Below, one piece after another: positions 1 through 10,265 of a DNA stretch of 64,000 nucleotides. This DNA comes from Ophiura sarsii (lineage: Eukaryota > Echinodermata > Ophiuroidea > Amphilepidida > Ophiuridae). The notes beneath the pieces are model-generated. The model had not been told where the DNA came from. It saw nothing but the letters and a program-made list of their open reading frames with translations, and did not search any database. Where the stretch lies: contig CM069447.1 in the NCBI GenBank assembly GCA_035610835.1, positions 35,872,470-35,936,469 of the forward strand, in the 5' to 3' direction. Numbering within the stretch: position 1 is the first letter of the stretch; the number at the start of each line of letters is the position of its first letter. Both the position numbers and the translations under genes were made by a program.

Positions 1-10
1 CATATGTCAC

Positions 11-1126
11 TACACTGTAAAAAATAATTACCCAGTATGGTGTAAAATATTACACATCTCAGCGGTTCTGGGGAAACATGGTCGTCACTGGAGTAAGCTT
101 TACACAGCAAAGGGGAGTAACAAATTTACACCAGTTCGGAGTAACATTTTACCGAAAATGGGGTAACTTTTACACAATTGCTCGCATGTTTCCCCAGAAC
201 CGCTGAATGGGGTAAACTTTACCAAATTCAACAGCGGTAGTAGTTTTACCCCTCAATTGTGTATTATTTTACACATAAATGGGGTTAAATATTCTTACCC
301 CATAGAGTTGTGTAATATTTTTACAACTGTTTGTGTACATTTGTTGTAGATATTTACACAATTTTGTGTAAACATGATGAAACCTGCAGGAAATAAATTA
401 CACATCACAATGAAATGAACATCACTGAATACATTTATTCAATTTTTGCAAAAGCCTTTATTCTGAACATGTTTCTTTCAACGTTACACATGAGCTTTTT
501 ATTGCCATTATTTCAAGGTATGTGTTTCTATTGATATCCTAAATATGTCATTATCAAATCATTGCATGCATCATGTGAAAACTTCCAAACGGTCTGAGTA
601 CTATACGGAGGATACCAACCAAGTACATTGTTCATATGTTTGATTGAAGTAAGCTTAAACTTTTATAAACACATGCAATGCATGCATGCAGGTCATTTTT
701 TTATCGTCATGTACCGTGCTTTACCAGCCTGTATATGTTTTTGAGTCAGCGTACACCTTTAAATTTGATAATGACATATTTAGGATATCAATAGAAACAC
801 ATACCTTGAAATAATGGCAATAAAAAGCTCATGTCGTTTTCCATCAGGAACACCGTGACCGTCTTCGACGCCATCATTGCAGCATATGTCGTTCGTATAG
901 TCAAGTTTCGCACATCATTTTGGCAATAAATGCCGCGTGCGGTGTCATCATGGTTGCTTTTACCCAGTTGCCGGGGAAACCGTCACTCATCTGCCACGGT
1001 AAAAGTTTACCGGTGTGTGTTGTGAATCAAAAATTGTTTATTCACTCATTTTGGGGTAAAAAATGCACAATATTTCACCCCATTCACTTTACCGCTCGAA
1101 AAATTACCACCCTTTTTAACTGTGTA
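11..1126. mobile_element. Motif-array TIR element 1 (GGGGTAAA/TTTACAC words)
   Basis: The element starts TACACTGTAAAAAA and ends with a near match to the reverse complement (CTTTTTAACTGTGTA). Both outer thirds (about 15-370 and 960-1126) are packed with imperfect copies of GGGGTAAA and TTTACAC in both orientations. The middle holds a 72-bp perfect inverted repeat. No transposase is visible; the short ORFs here read through the repeats and look spurious. It resembles the elements at 32267 and 61938 in architecture and in its CACTG-A-rich terminus. It is probably a non-autonomous cut-and-paste element with TA at each end. Confidence 0.6.
488..834. repeat. Perfect 72-bp inverted repeat (large hairpin)
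   Basis: Positions 488-559 and 763-834 are exact reverse complements with a 203-bp spacer. The spacer has no recognisable gene. Perfect identity means the repeat is young or kept equal by conversion. It sits in the middle of motif-array element 1, so it may be a nested foldback element. Confidence 0.9.
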
Positions 1127-1155
1127 CTGAATCTCACAAGCGAGTAAGTTATCAA

Positions 1156-3257
1156 ATGATTGAAAAACCATTGTGCGGCCCTAGACCGTACAATTTATAT
1201 TACAGGGATGAGTGTGAACTTAGAGAGAAGTACCGTGTTTCAGATAGCTGCCATGTGAACTTTTGTATAAATGTATGGAGGGACATAGAAGAATTTCGGG
1301 TCATTCAATACAACATGGTGAATTATCTCCAAATTATTATAATATTAGGCCTACCCGAAATAGTTTCTTCTAAAAACAAGCAGCAAGTGATAAAGAGCTG
1401 CCAAAGTTGCCCATACTGATGGGTCGTTCGGCCAACGAGATTATGATATAAAGAATATAGGCCTACATTTAGTCCAGTAACCAAATATGTCGTTCTTAAC
1501 GTAACATGACCATAATGACGAACAAATATGTCCAAGTACATGATGAGTCGTTCTTTAAAAGCGGCCACCGAAATTATGAGGGAAAGACTATTAGTATTAA
1601 GAAGCGAACCTTTAGTCCAGTAACCAAAGATAATGATAAGTCCCTTTTGTAAGCTTATCTTACCGAAATAGGCCTACATGATCAGGATGAAGACCCAAGT
1701 TGCTAAACACATTATGGGTCTGGATATGGAAAACGTTTTTCTAGTAAAAATATTGAATTTTGCGCCGTCGAAGGAGACCCCAGCCGGAAGGGTGAGCGCG
1801 TACGTCCGCCGCAACTAAACACTCTCTATCTGACCAAAAACGGTCACTTTAGTACTGTCTTTGATCTGACCATATAGGATCCAACCTTTCAGTAGAAACA
1901 CGAAAAACGCCGCACACAACTTAGGGTTAAAGCTAATCACGAACAAACTGCGCCATATGATTTATGTTTCAAAATATCATACACACATTCGAGATGTGAC
2001 CGAAATGCAATCCCACAATGCAATGACTATTTTACGTTACGACGGGCCAAAGGTTTCATGACAAAGCCCATTAAAATTGTTGATTAGGCCGCCCCTAATT
2101 ACTTTTACCTTAACATTTTATAACCCTTAACAATTTCCACGCGTGTTTAGTAAAAATGTGCAAAAACAAACATGTGAAATGCATTCAAATAAGTACAAGC
2201 GTGACTATTATTTGTTCAATTATCCTTGGGATACACATGCGGAAAGTAAGGAAAGGTTTCTGAAAAATCTGTTTTGTAGTGGTTAAACCAGTAGCCGCGT
2301 GGAAAGTGGGAACCATTCCCGATTATCAATCGCAAAAACACCTAATCCATAGTTCAAAATAATGCCATTAATGTTGTTAACAAAACAGGTATAGACGAGA
2401 ATGAATTACATTCAGATCTCGAGTTCTTCCAAACCCAAATAGGCCTACCCATAAATAATTATTTACAATTTCAAAAGGCGGAAGGAGGAATTGATCCACT
2501 GCACTCGCTTGCTGATTGAATGTGTAGGCCTTAGCCACTAACTGTATACATTACCGCTGTCTTATTTTGTTTTAATACAACTTGAGTTATTACGATAATC
2601 ATGAAATCTATTTGAACGGTATGAATAAGCAAAATGTATTTTGTTTAAAACATACGAAAATATGTTAAAGCATCAACATTTAAATAATCAAAGCGCAACA
2701 ATAGGCCTATATGAGGAGAGTGATTTGAACTACGAAGCGTAAATCGATGAGCCTGAGTGACGGTTTCTCGGGCTGCTTTGGACCGTCAACATTTTAATTT
2801 TATACTGCTGCGGTATAATTGAAATTAAACTTTCAAAATGATCATTGTCTGTTGTCTATGTGAAGATTCAACAAAATACGGAGCCATTTATTTCAAGTAA
2901 GTTACCTTTTGAATGAAACAGCATCGGACCACACTGCTCACCGCCCGTGTAGCGCGGTAGGCTATTTACCCTGGTTCAAATATGGCGTTTTCGGTGTGAC
3001 GTTCACGAAAAGTACGCAGTGGTACGCGCGAAGAAGCCCGGCGCGAAAACACACGCGACGATTGCGTTTTACGCGGAGAGAGTCACGGCTCATGTACACG
3101 CATGATGCTGCATTCGTTCTTTTCCGTGCAGTTCCGAAAAATACCGACATAGGCCTACCTCCAATTTGCCCCCCATAGTGGGAATCCAAAATGGCGACCG
3201 TTACACGTAAAGAGATAGGGCAAAAAATATCGTCTGGTTTCTCCTTTATAATTCTGT
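1156..3257 (-). mobile_element. Element A, left copy (inverted relative to 40484-51097)
   Basis: Blocks of this stretch match the reverse complement of the 40.5-51.1 kb region in consistent order: about 1160 with 50765, 1540 with 50540, 1900 with 50300, 2050 with 50150, 2300 with 49240, 2500 with 48910, 2600 with 40890 and 3150 with 40600. The shared sequence stops near 3257 (ATAATTCTGTG). This copy lacks the roughly 8-kb block at 40976-48903, so it serves as the empty-site reference. ORFs at 1156-1568 and 2909-3189 lie inside it, but no protein family is recognised. The 1156 end looks truncated, since the right copy goes on about 300 bp further. Confidence 0.7.
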
Positions 3258-4544
3258 GGGTTTTACGGTTTAGCCTAGGTTAACAAAATAGGCCTATATG
3301 GATCTCAAATTAAAAATTAAAAAAACTTTGATATTTTCCCGATAACATAGTGAATCATACCATTTTAGTATTTGGTCGTACTATAATTTCAATGGCATAT
3401 TATTTGGTTTCCTCATGCAATATCCCTTCAGAAAATGTATACTTTTACTACCTCAGGGGTCAAGGGGCCCTAGGGGTATACAAATACAGCCGGGATACAA
3501 GCAATAAAATATGTGTGTCAAATTAAACTTCATGTCAAAATCCGTGTCCGTGTGTAACGCGAAATGAGGCGAGCTTCTATAACACATTACCTTTATATTT
3601 ATTCATTTATTTTGGTTAATTTTCAGGCAATTTCAAACATTCAACAATTTCTGATACCTTTTGACCATGAAGCCGGACTTAATTATCATGTTGGACCATA
3701 TAAGTCCATGGTTAAGTCCATATGGTTGGACTTATCCATGCTTTGACTATTATTTGAAAGAACATTAACGCGTATCACACCAACTGCGTCTGACCTTTTC
3801 GTTTTTGCCGGTGACAGATTCGGAACGATTTCCGACCATCAAAACTCAGGTATTTTGTCAAACACATTCGATATTTTCTTTTATAAACTTGAAATAAATA
3901 TTAATAATACATTTGTGCAACTGTTAGAATAGATCGTGCTTGTTTTGATCCTCTATGTTAGTGGAACTTGAGCTGTTTTATTTTGGGAGCATGTACTAAA
4001 ATGTAGCCTATCATGAAATGAACTCCGCACAGGAAGTAGTCGAATTATGCAGACTTCCCCATGTATATTCTACATCGCATGATCGTCTCGATCATCATGC
4101 GATGGCAATGGGATGGATTGGCAATTAGGCCTATGTATAATTTCTTAATTATATTTTCTTTTTAGTCCTGTAGTAAGCATCGTTTCAAAAACTTAATAAC
4201 AGAAAACTAAAGTCCTGACTTGCAAAATATGGGATTTAAAGAATGTTTGTGATTGTTAATTTTCACAAAAAATAAACTAAAAAAAGTATTGATCATCATC
4301 CATGATCAATCATTATAATAATGATTATATTCATACATTTTAGGTAGTCTCGATAGATACCAAATCTATCGAGACTTTTTTTTCTTTCTCTTGTGACTTG
4401 TCGCCTTTGAAATGTTGCCGTGTGATTTTCAGAAGTGGTGAATGTTAATGTCGGAAGTTTGGGTTTGTTTTCTCTAACCATTCATTTTGATGAAGGTATG
4501 AAACTTATAGAACTTGATTTAGTGTACTATTTATGTCAATACGC
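3258..4544. other. Stretch without a recognised gene
   Basis: This is AT-rich DNA with short ORFs only. A small hairpin (ATCGCATGAT / ATCATGCGAT) lies near 4075-4105. Three copies of a TAAGTCCA/TGGACTTA word lie at 3690-3740. No coding or RNA gene is recognised. Confidence 0.5.
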
Positions 4545-4599
4545 ATGGGCGATTCCACGGTAACACGCGTTACATTTAAGCGCGTTACATTCTACACGT

Positions 4600-4906
4600 C
4601 TGACTGTGACTAACACCACCAAAATGCTCCACTTTGCTGAACGCAGGACGTTCTCTTACATTGCGCCCCATATGTGGAACAATTTGCCTGTGACCCTGAG
4701 AGAGTGCAATACAGTCACCAAGTTTAAGAAGAACCTAAAAACATATTTGTTCACTTAAGTTTCCTCTGTTTATTATTCTATTTTTGCTGTAGTTTTGTTT
4801 TATGTGCTTTGTAAGGCTTGCTACCATCTTTCTTGTTCAGCGCTACGATCTCGATGTAGCAGCGCTATATAAATGCTTCTATGTATGTATGTATGTATGT
4901 ATAAGC
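4600..4906 (+). mobile_element. 3' end of an L2-like non-LTR retrotransposon
   Basis: The frame at 4630-4758 encodes the last 42 residues of a LINE reverse-transcriptase protein. It has the APHMWNNLP and FKKNLKTYLF signatures typical of this C-terminus, and ends at TAA. A short 3' UTR follows with GCGCTATATAAATGC and a (TGTA)n tail (4880-4902), as in L2-group elements. The word AAGCGCG before the fragment (about 4577) and after the tail (about 4903) may be its target-site duplication. It is 5' truncated and was inserted into the surrounding TIR element. Confidence 0.75.
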
Positions 4907-6058
4907 GCGCCATTCTTTATTCTCCACTCTATAACTGTAAAAGTAATTTGAATGAAGTTTTCATCTTTTGTATTGTAATACCCAAGACTTAAGGTAGGGC
5001 TAGCACACTATTTTTTAATTGTTTAGAAGCTTATTCATTTTAAGTTAACTGGATTGATCTTGTAAAGAGAAAAAGATTGGTGGTTAAATGATCGAGATTG
5101 GTCGATGCAAAGTGAAATTATCGTAAAAATAGGGTTTCTCAAATCTTGGTCATTTTCTATGGGAAATCGTCAGAAAATAGGCTTTATAACCTGATCTGAA
5201 ATGAAAAGGCATTTTGAAATCAAATTAAAGAAAAAGTAGATGAGTTGGAGACCTATTTTTTGGATTTTCTTTTAGAGTCTATTACATATAATAAACAAGA
5301 AATGAAAATTGCAATCCTTAGAAATGGCTAATTTTCATAAAAAGTGTTGTCGAAAATGGCATATTTGGCCAAAAACGCCTATCCGCAAGCCCGAAAAATG
5401 ACTAAGTACTTCATAGAAATGAAACAAATTAATCAATTTACTGTAAATTATGACTCATTTTCAGAATCTTGAGTCAAAATAACTTTCAAAAGACCTGTTT
5501 GTGCATTTAATCACTTGAGATTGTTAAAAAAAATAAAGAAAATGCTTCAAAATTGTCTTTTAACCATATTTGGTAATATGCAAATGAGCTTATTTCGCTC
5601 ATTAAATATGCATATTTGAATTATCTCGAAAAGGAAACAAAATTTGTTAAAAGGGTAAATTCCAAAAATTGAGTACTTGACTTGCGCTTTCTCAATTCTA
5701 GTGTTCACAGTGTATTCTTGAACAGCATTTATAAAAGTTGAAGGTTTGAAATATTTAAATGTCCATAGCTCCGCCTCCCCAGTGATATGCAAATTTTGAA
5801 CATTGTCAGAAAAATTCGGACAATATTCAAGTTCCCATTGCATGTTGACAAACACAATTTTGACCAAAGACTTTCATGTGACACTTCATTGAACAGCACC
5901 CTTTTAGATTTTCTTACCTGCAGTGGCTCTATGTAAAACCCCATAGAGAATATACACAGTAAAAATGAGTAACTGGTTTTCCTTAAAATGTGCTAAGTGT
6001 GCTACCCCTACTTAAGGCTAGATCCTCATGCTAACACCAATATGAAATATTAGCTCAT

Positions 6059-6715
6059 GTTAAGGCATGGTAATGAAAGTCTTAGATTTGTGTCCGGACA
6101 TTTTTCAAATCACATGCGGCAGTTTTTCATTATTCATTATTTTATCCAAGCATGGTTCTCTATGGTGTGTATTTACATGAACGTGACTGTTGGTAAGCAA
6201 CGCCGGCGGGTGGATGTAGCGATGTCACACAACGCTCAATCCATCGTCTGTATTGCCAACACAGAAAACATCTTCATTTTATCCATCCCAATCCATCCCC
6301 AAAATAACGTTTATGTTACTTCTTTCAATGAATTATACTTAAATACCATCTTACTTTTCATTCTGAACCCTTATTTTCCTTCTGAAATTTAATTAAATGG
6401 TGTAATTTGTCCCGATTTTCATCATATTTTATTTCCGTGTCGTTACACTGGTCGGCCATTTTAGATTGATTAAAATCTCGCATTTTCTCGGTTTTTTTCA
6501 CATCCCTAGCGCTGCGCTATGCATGTCGTTGAACAAAGTGGCTGAAAACATCGGTTCTTTCGCTGACTGACGACTCACAAAGCAGGAAACACTGGGATTT
6601 TATGTTTTTACGCGAATAATGAAATTTTTCTCGAATAATGAGTTTTTCATGCGGGAGGTTTTGGACCATGCGGGCGGTGGACGCAAATCTAAGACTTTCA
6701 TTACCATGGCCTAAT
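6059..6715. repeat. Imperfect inverted repeat pair inside the 4545-7455 element
   Basis: Positions 6059-6089 (GCATGGTAATGAAAGTCTTA and on) are matched in reverse complement at about 6683-6715. Weaker matches continue inward: ATGCGG and TTTTTCATTATTC on the left, GAATAATG and CCGCAT on the right. This looks like a nested MITE of about 650 bp. A short ORF at 6057-6392 shows no family. Confidence 0.6.
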
Positions 6716-7473
6716 GTAAGACCGCTCCGAATATCGGTCACACGCGTTACGAAAAAAGACGCACTAAAATAAAATCCCAACTTTGTATTGCTTGTGTATT
6801 TCAACTAACCAACCTACAATCAATTGGTCACTACTGTAAGCAAGTACGGTTTATAAAACTAGAATAATAACAAGAATTTAAGTTCTCACTTTTTTGTAAA
6901 ATGCAAAATAGTCGGTAACATGTGTTACGGTAACACGCGTTACACTTTGTCCAGCCATAATTTACTAGCCTTAGATTCTTTATTATATTTCTAAATTAAA
7001 ATTAATTTTGACTTTTGGCAATTGAACTAACTAACATATTATTAGTGATAAATAACACTTGAAAAATTGAGGTTTTAGCATGTTTTCCTGAATATGAGTT
7101 TGGTAACACGCGTTAAGACATTTTGATGGCCTATTGTTGAGTGGTGGTTATGAATTTATCTAATTGTTTACTATTTTTAAATAGGGCCTAACTAGTAGAA
7201 TTAAAATAATAAGTGGCGTAAATTAAAACCAAATCAATAAAGTAAATATTTTCAAAAAAGTGTTGCACCGGTAACACGTGTTACCATTTTTGGGGTAAGA
7301 AAAGTAGAAATTTTTCATAGTAAACATTAGCCAAATGTTGTAACAATTTTTTCTTGAACCTTTGCATGAGCTTTGAACAACATAGAGGTAAACATAAATC
7401 TTTTGGAGCAATTTTCAGTTTTTTTGCTCCGTCACATTTTCATGGAATCGCCCATATATAATATTTAGGCCTA

Positions 7474-7990
7474 CCGTATTATCCCTTTTTAGCGCCCATG
7501 CCCTTATAAACGCCCACCCCCGTTTTTCTCAATGACTACCAACAAACAATCCCTTATAAGCGCCCACCTTTTCAATTACCGTAGCACTGTACAACAACAC
7601 TTTTCGCCCCGTGTCCTTCAATAAAGCAGTACCAGTAAACCTGGTTCGATCGCCGCCGCCATCTTAGGTTTTTTATTCATGGCTTAAATACAACATCGCG
7701 CATGCTTAAAACTACCGAGAATAAACGAAGTTTTCGGAAGGGCACTTGAACCTTTCGGAACATTGACGTCATGTAATGTGGCCACTGTGAGACCACTGCG
7801 ACGCCGCTATGTTGATTTTCCCAAAATTGTTTAAACAGTTTACTTTTCGATCGCACATGGTTTTCCGCTAGTGCAACCGTGTCAAATTCGACAGTGTTTA
7901 CGATAAACGAGTTTAAAAAAGGTAACTTAATAAGCGCCCACCCAAATTGACTTTGCTAACCGCCCTGGGCGCTTAGTAGGGATAATACGG
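7474..7990. mobile_element. MITE with CCGTATTATCCC termini and TA target duplication
   Basis: The termini are CCGTATTATCCCTTTTTAGC at 7474 and, inverted, GCTTAGTAGGGATAATACGG ending at 7990. TA lies on both sides (7472-7473 and 7991-7992), as for Tc1/mariner-type insertion. Subterminal AAGCGCCCACC words occur at both ends. The 517-bp interior has no transposase. It does hold a YY1-like GCCGCCATCTTAG (about 7654) and a GACGTCA CRE-like site (about 7764), and it lies 2.3 kb upstream of the DAPIT start codon. Confidence 0.75.
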
Positions 7991-8214
7991 TACTTGATTT
8001 GAGCATAGAAACCATCTTTTTGATCATAATTATTATAAAAGGTTGTATCTTGAACGAAAAATTGCTGTGCGTATCACTTGTGGCTTATGATATGCAATCA
8101 CATCACACACGCCCACACAGAAAAGATGGACTAAAAAAAGGTCACATGTTTTTCATTTATTTCCATTGCTTATGTCATGAAGGACCAAAATTGAGCGTTT
8201 ATTGTAAACATTAA

Positions 8215-8870
8215 AGTGTGATAGCCAAGGTCTTAGGCAGGATTCGAAGGTGTGGGTGTGTAAATGTGTGTAAATTCAAACTGGGAGTGTAAATTTAAGG
8301 ATTTGTGTACTAAGTATAGGCTGTGTGAACAAAAACTGGGAGTGTAAAAACTGTATTTACAAAAGTGGGTGTGTAAAACACTCCCTACACGGCTGGCTGC
8401 CTAAGCCCTTGCTGATAGCTATGTTAATATTGAACCTATGGCAATGATTTGGGTTTCATTTTAAAGCTATTTTCATGCCTTTTCAAATGGTACCAATTGC
8501 AAAGAGATTTCCTGCTTTTGATGTAGTGATATTGTGAGTGTAATGTGGTTTAAAATAAGACAAAAGGCAGGAGGATGTTAGGCCAATAATCAAAACATAT
8601 AATTGTTGATCAGAGCGATGGATCAGAGCGCTCGAATTCATCCAAATATCGAACATAGTTTTGCGACGCACAGTTGGAAAAGGACCCAATCGGGCAACAT
8701 CGCTTACTTTGGGGACCTCGTCCTTGCCGCAAACAACATATCTCCAAATTCAGCAACCATGGTAGATTTTGACACTTCTGCTCAGACTCACAGAGATCAC
8801 AAATGCATTTGAGACTTCACAAAGATTGTCTTTGTCTGCTGCTTTCAATAATAAATATCTAAAATATCAT
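8215..8870. other. Stretch without a recognised gene upstream of DAPIT
   Basis: Variants of GTGTGTAAA recur at 8250-8385 (GGGAGTGTAAA, GGGTGTGTAAA). A 69-codon ORF at 8603-8812 overlaps a second one, and neither has a recognised family. The unseen 5' UTR exon of DAPIT could lie here or further upstream, but no convincing promoter could be chosen. Confidence 0.35.
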
Positions 8871-9142
8871 GATTTTTTTTTAGAAAGTAGATTTTCTTGC
8901 AGATTTACAATTTGGATCATAAATCATGAATATATTCCAAGTTACAGCGCGATACGATTCTTAATTACCTCAAAATCATGGTTTTAAGAGTGAATTTAGA
9001 GTAAAAATAAGTTGTCGGCGACAGTTTATTTTCACTCTAAAACCATGATTTTGAAGTAAAGAATCGTATCGCCCTGTAACTTGTAATGTATGTACGATTT
9101 ATGATCAGAAATGTAAAGAAAATCTGCTTTCAATTTTTTTCC
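8871..9142. repeat. Foldback repeat with arms of about 120 bp
   Basis: Left arm 8871-8994 and right arm 9031-9142 are imperfect reverse complements, sharing GCGATACGATTCTT, AAAATCATGGTTTTA and GTAAAGAAAATCTGC-like blocks. The spacer is only 36 bp, so RNA from either strand would form a long hairpin. A degenerate piece of the same repeat appears at about 14870-14940. Confidence 0.8.
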
Positions 9143-9193
9143 GAGGATTGAGGGCATTCCCTGGAAAAGATGACATAATAATATACCTTTAAT

Positions 9194-10231
9194 TAGGAGT
9201 GGGCTATAGAGGGTCATAGTTTCAGATCATGCTTGCTACATGATTTTTTGATGACTTTATACGTACTGACAACATTTTCAAAAAAAAAAATTGAAATAAA
9301 TGCAAAATCCAGGGTGCCCCGGCCAAAAAACCACAAAAAGTCAGCCATTATGGAAAAACAGTATTTTGATCATAAATCAATCATTTTTGGTCCAATCAAT
9401 TTGATTTTGGTGGCAATACCCATGTTTGTTGGGACATGGAATAATCTTATACAACTTTTATCGCATGACGATGTTTCGTTTTCCTGAAAATGGCATTTTT
9501 AGTGAAAATAGCCCTGTGAGGGCGCTGTTTAAAAAAACCCTTTCGCATCGATGCATCTCAAATTTTAATGTTGAAATATGATAGGAGTTACATTTTAGGC
9601 ATTTCCTGAAAATCTGAGTAAAATACCATTTGTTGTTTTGAAGCTACACCATTTTGAACATCTTTGAATTGTCTCCATTGAAACACACACAACTGAAAGT
9701 TCGTTGACCCCTGTACTATCCTATGGAAGCGCTTTTAACGCGTTCTTGTGATTTTAAAGTGGATGCCACAGTAAAATGAAATGAGGTAACATGCTCACAT
9801 CTTCAGACAATGTTTCTTAACACACTCTTAACATATTTCATGTATTCAAATTCATTTTTATTAATGCGATAGCTACTTTTTTGCAAAGCGCCCTCACAGT
9901 CCAAATTTGACCAAAATCAGCTATTACAAGAAAACGAAGGGGTTATATGAGACGAAACCAGCATATAATGACATACTGTACCCTAAAACATGGGTATTGC
10001 CACCAAAATCAAATAAATTAGACCAAAAATGACTGAGTTATGATCAAAAATCTGTTTTTTCCAAAATGGCCGACTTTTTGTGTTTTTTTGGCCGGGGCAC
10101 CCTGGATTTCGCATTTTTTTCAATTTTTTTCTTCTTCAATTTTGTCAGTATGCATAAAGTCATCAAAAAATCATGTAGCAAGCGTGATCTGAAACTATGA
10201 CCTAAAAATGACCCTCTATAGCCCACTCCTA
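9194..10231. mobile_element. 1,038-bp TIR element with 7-bp target-site duplication
   Basis: The ends are TAGGAGTGGGCTATAGAGGG and its reverse complement. Inverted similarity continues inward for about 260 bp (9194-9450 against about 9980-10231). CTTTAAT precedes the element at 9187-9193 and follows it at 10232-10238, a perfect 7-bp duplication. The ORFs on each arm are mirror images of each other and do not look coding. The insertion lies in the intron just upstream of the first DAPIT coding exon and stops 30 bp before that exon. Confidence 0.85.
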
Positions 10232-10238
10232 CTTTAAT

Positions 10239-10261
10239 ACAATTTGTTTTCTCCCATACAG
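10239..10261 (+). promoter_or_regulatory. 3' splice site before the DAPIT start codon
   Basis: A pyrimidine-rich tract (TTTGTTTTCTCCCATACAG) ends in AG at 10260-10261. The next four bases are AACC and then ATGG. This implies at least one upstream 5' UTR exon, which is not identified. Confidence 0.7.
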
Positions 10262-10265
10262 AACC

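Larger units (their letters stand above)
4545..7455. mobile_element. 2.9-kb TIR element with repeated GTAACACGCGTTAC palindromes
   Basis: The left end is ATGGGCGATTCCACGG (4545-4560) and the right end is CATGGAATCGCCCAT (7441-7455), an inverted match. Immediately inside the left TIR is the palindrome GTAACACGCGTTAC. It or close variants recur at 6738, 6914, 6929, 7102 and 7270; the last is GGTAACACGTGTTACC. Such subterminal palindromes resemble transposase-binding sites. No intact transposase is visible, and the ORFs of about 60-110 codons have no recognised family. An L2-like LINE end (4600-4906) and an inverted-repeat insertion (6059-6715) sit inside it. Confidence 0.6.

Noticed and set aside
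8603..8812. 69-codon ORF as the first DAPIT exon
   Set aside because: The DAPIT protein is complete from the ATG at 10266. The ORF does not join in frame and shows no family, and its splice donor would be arbitrary.
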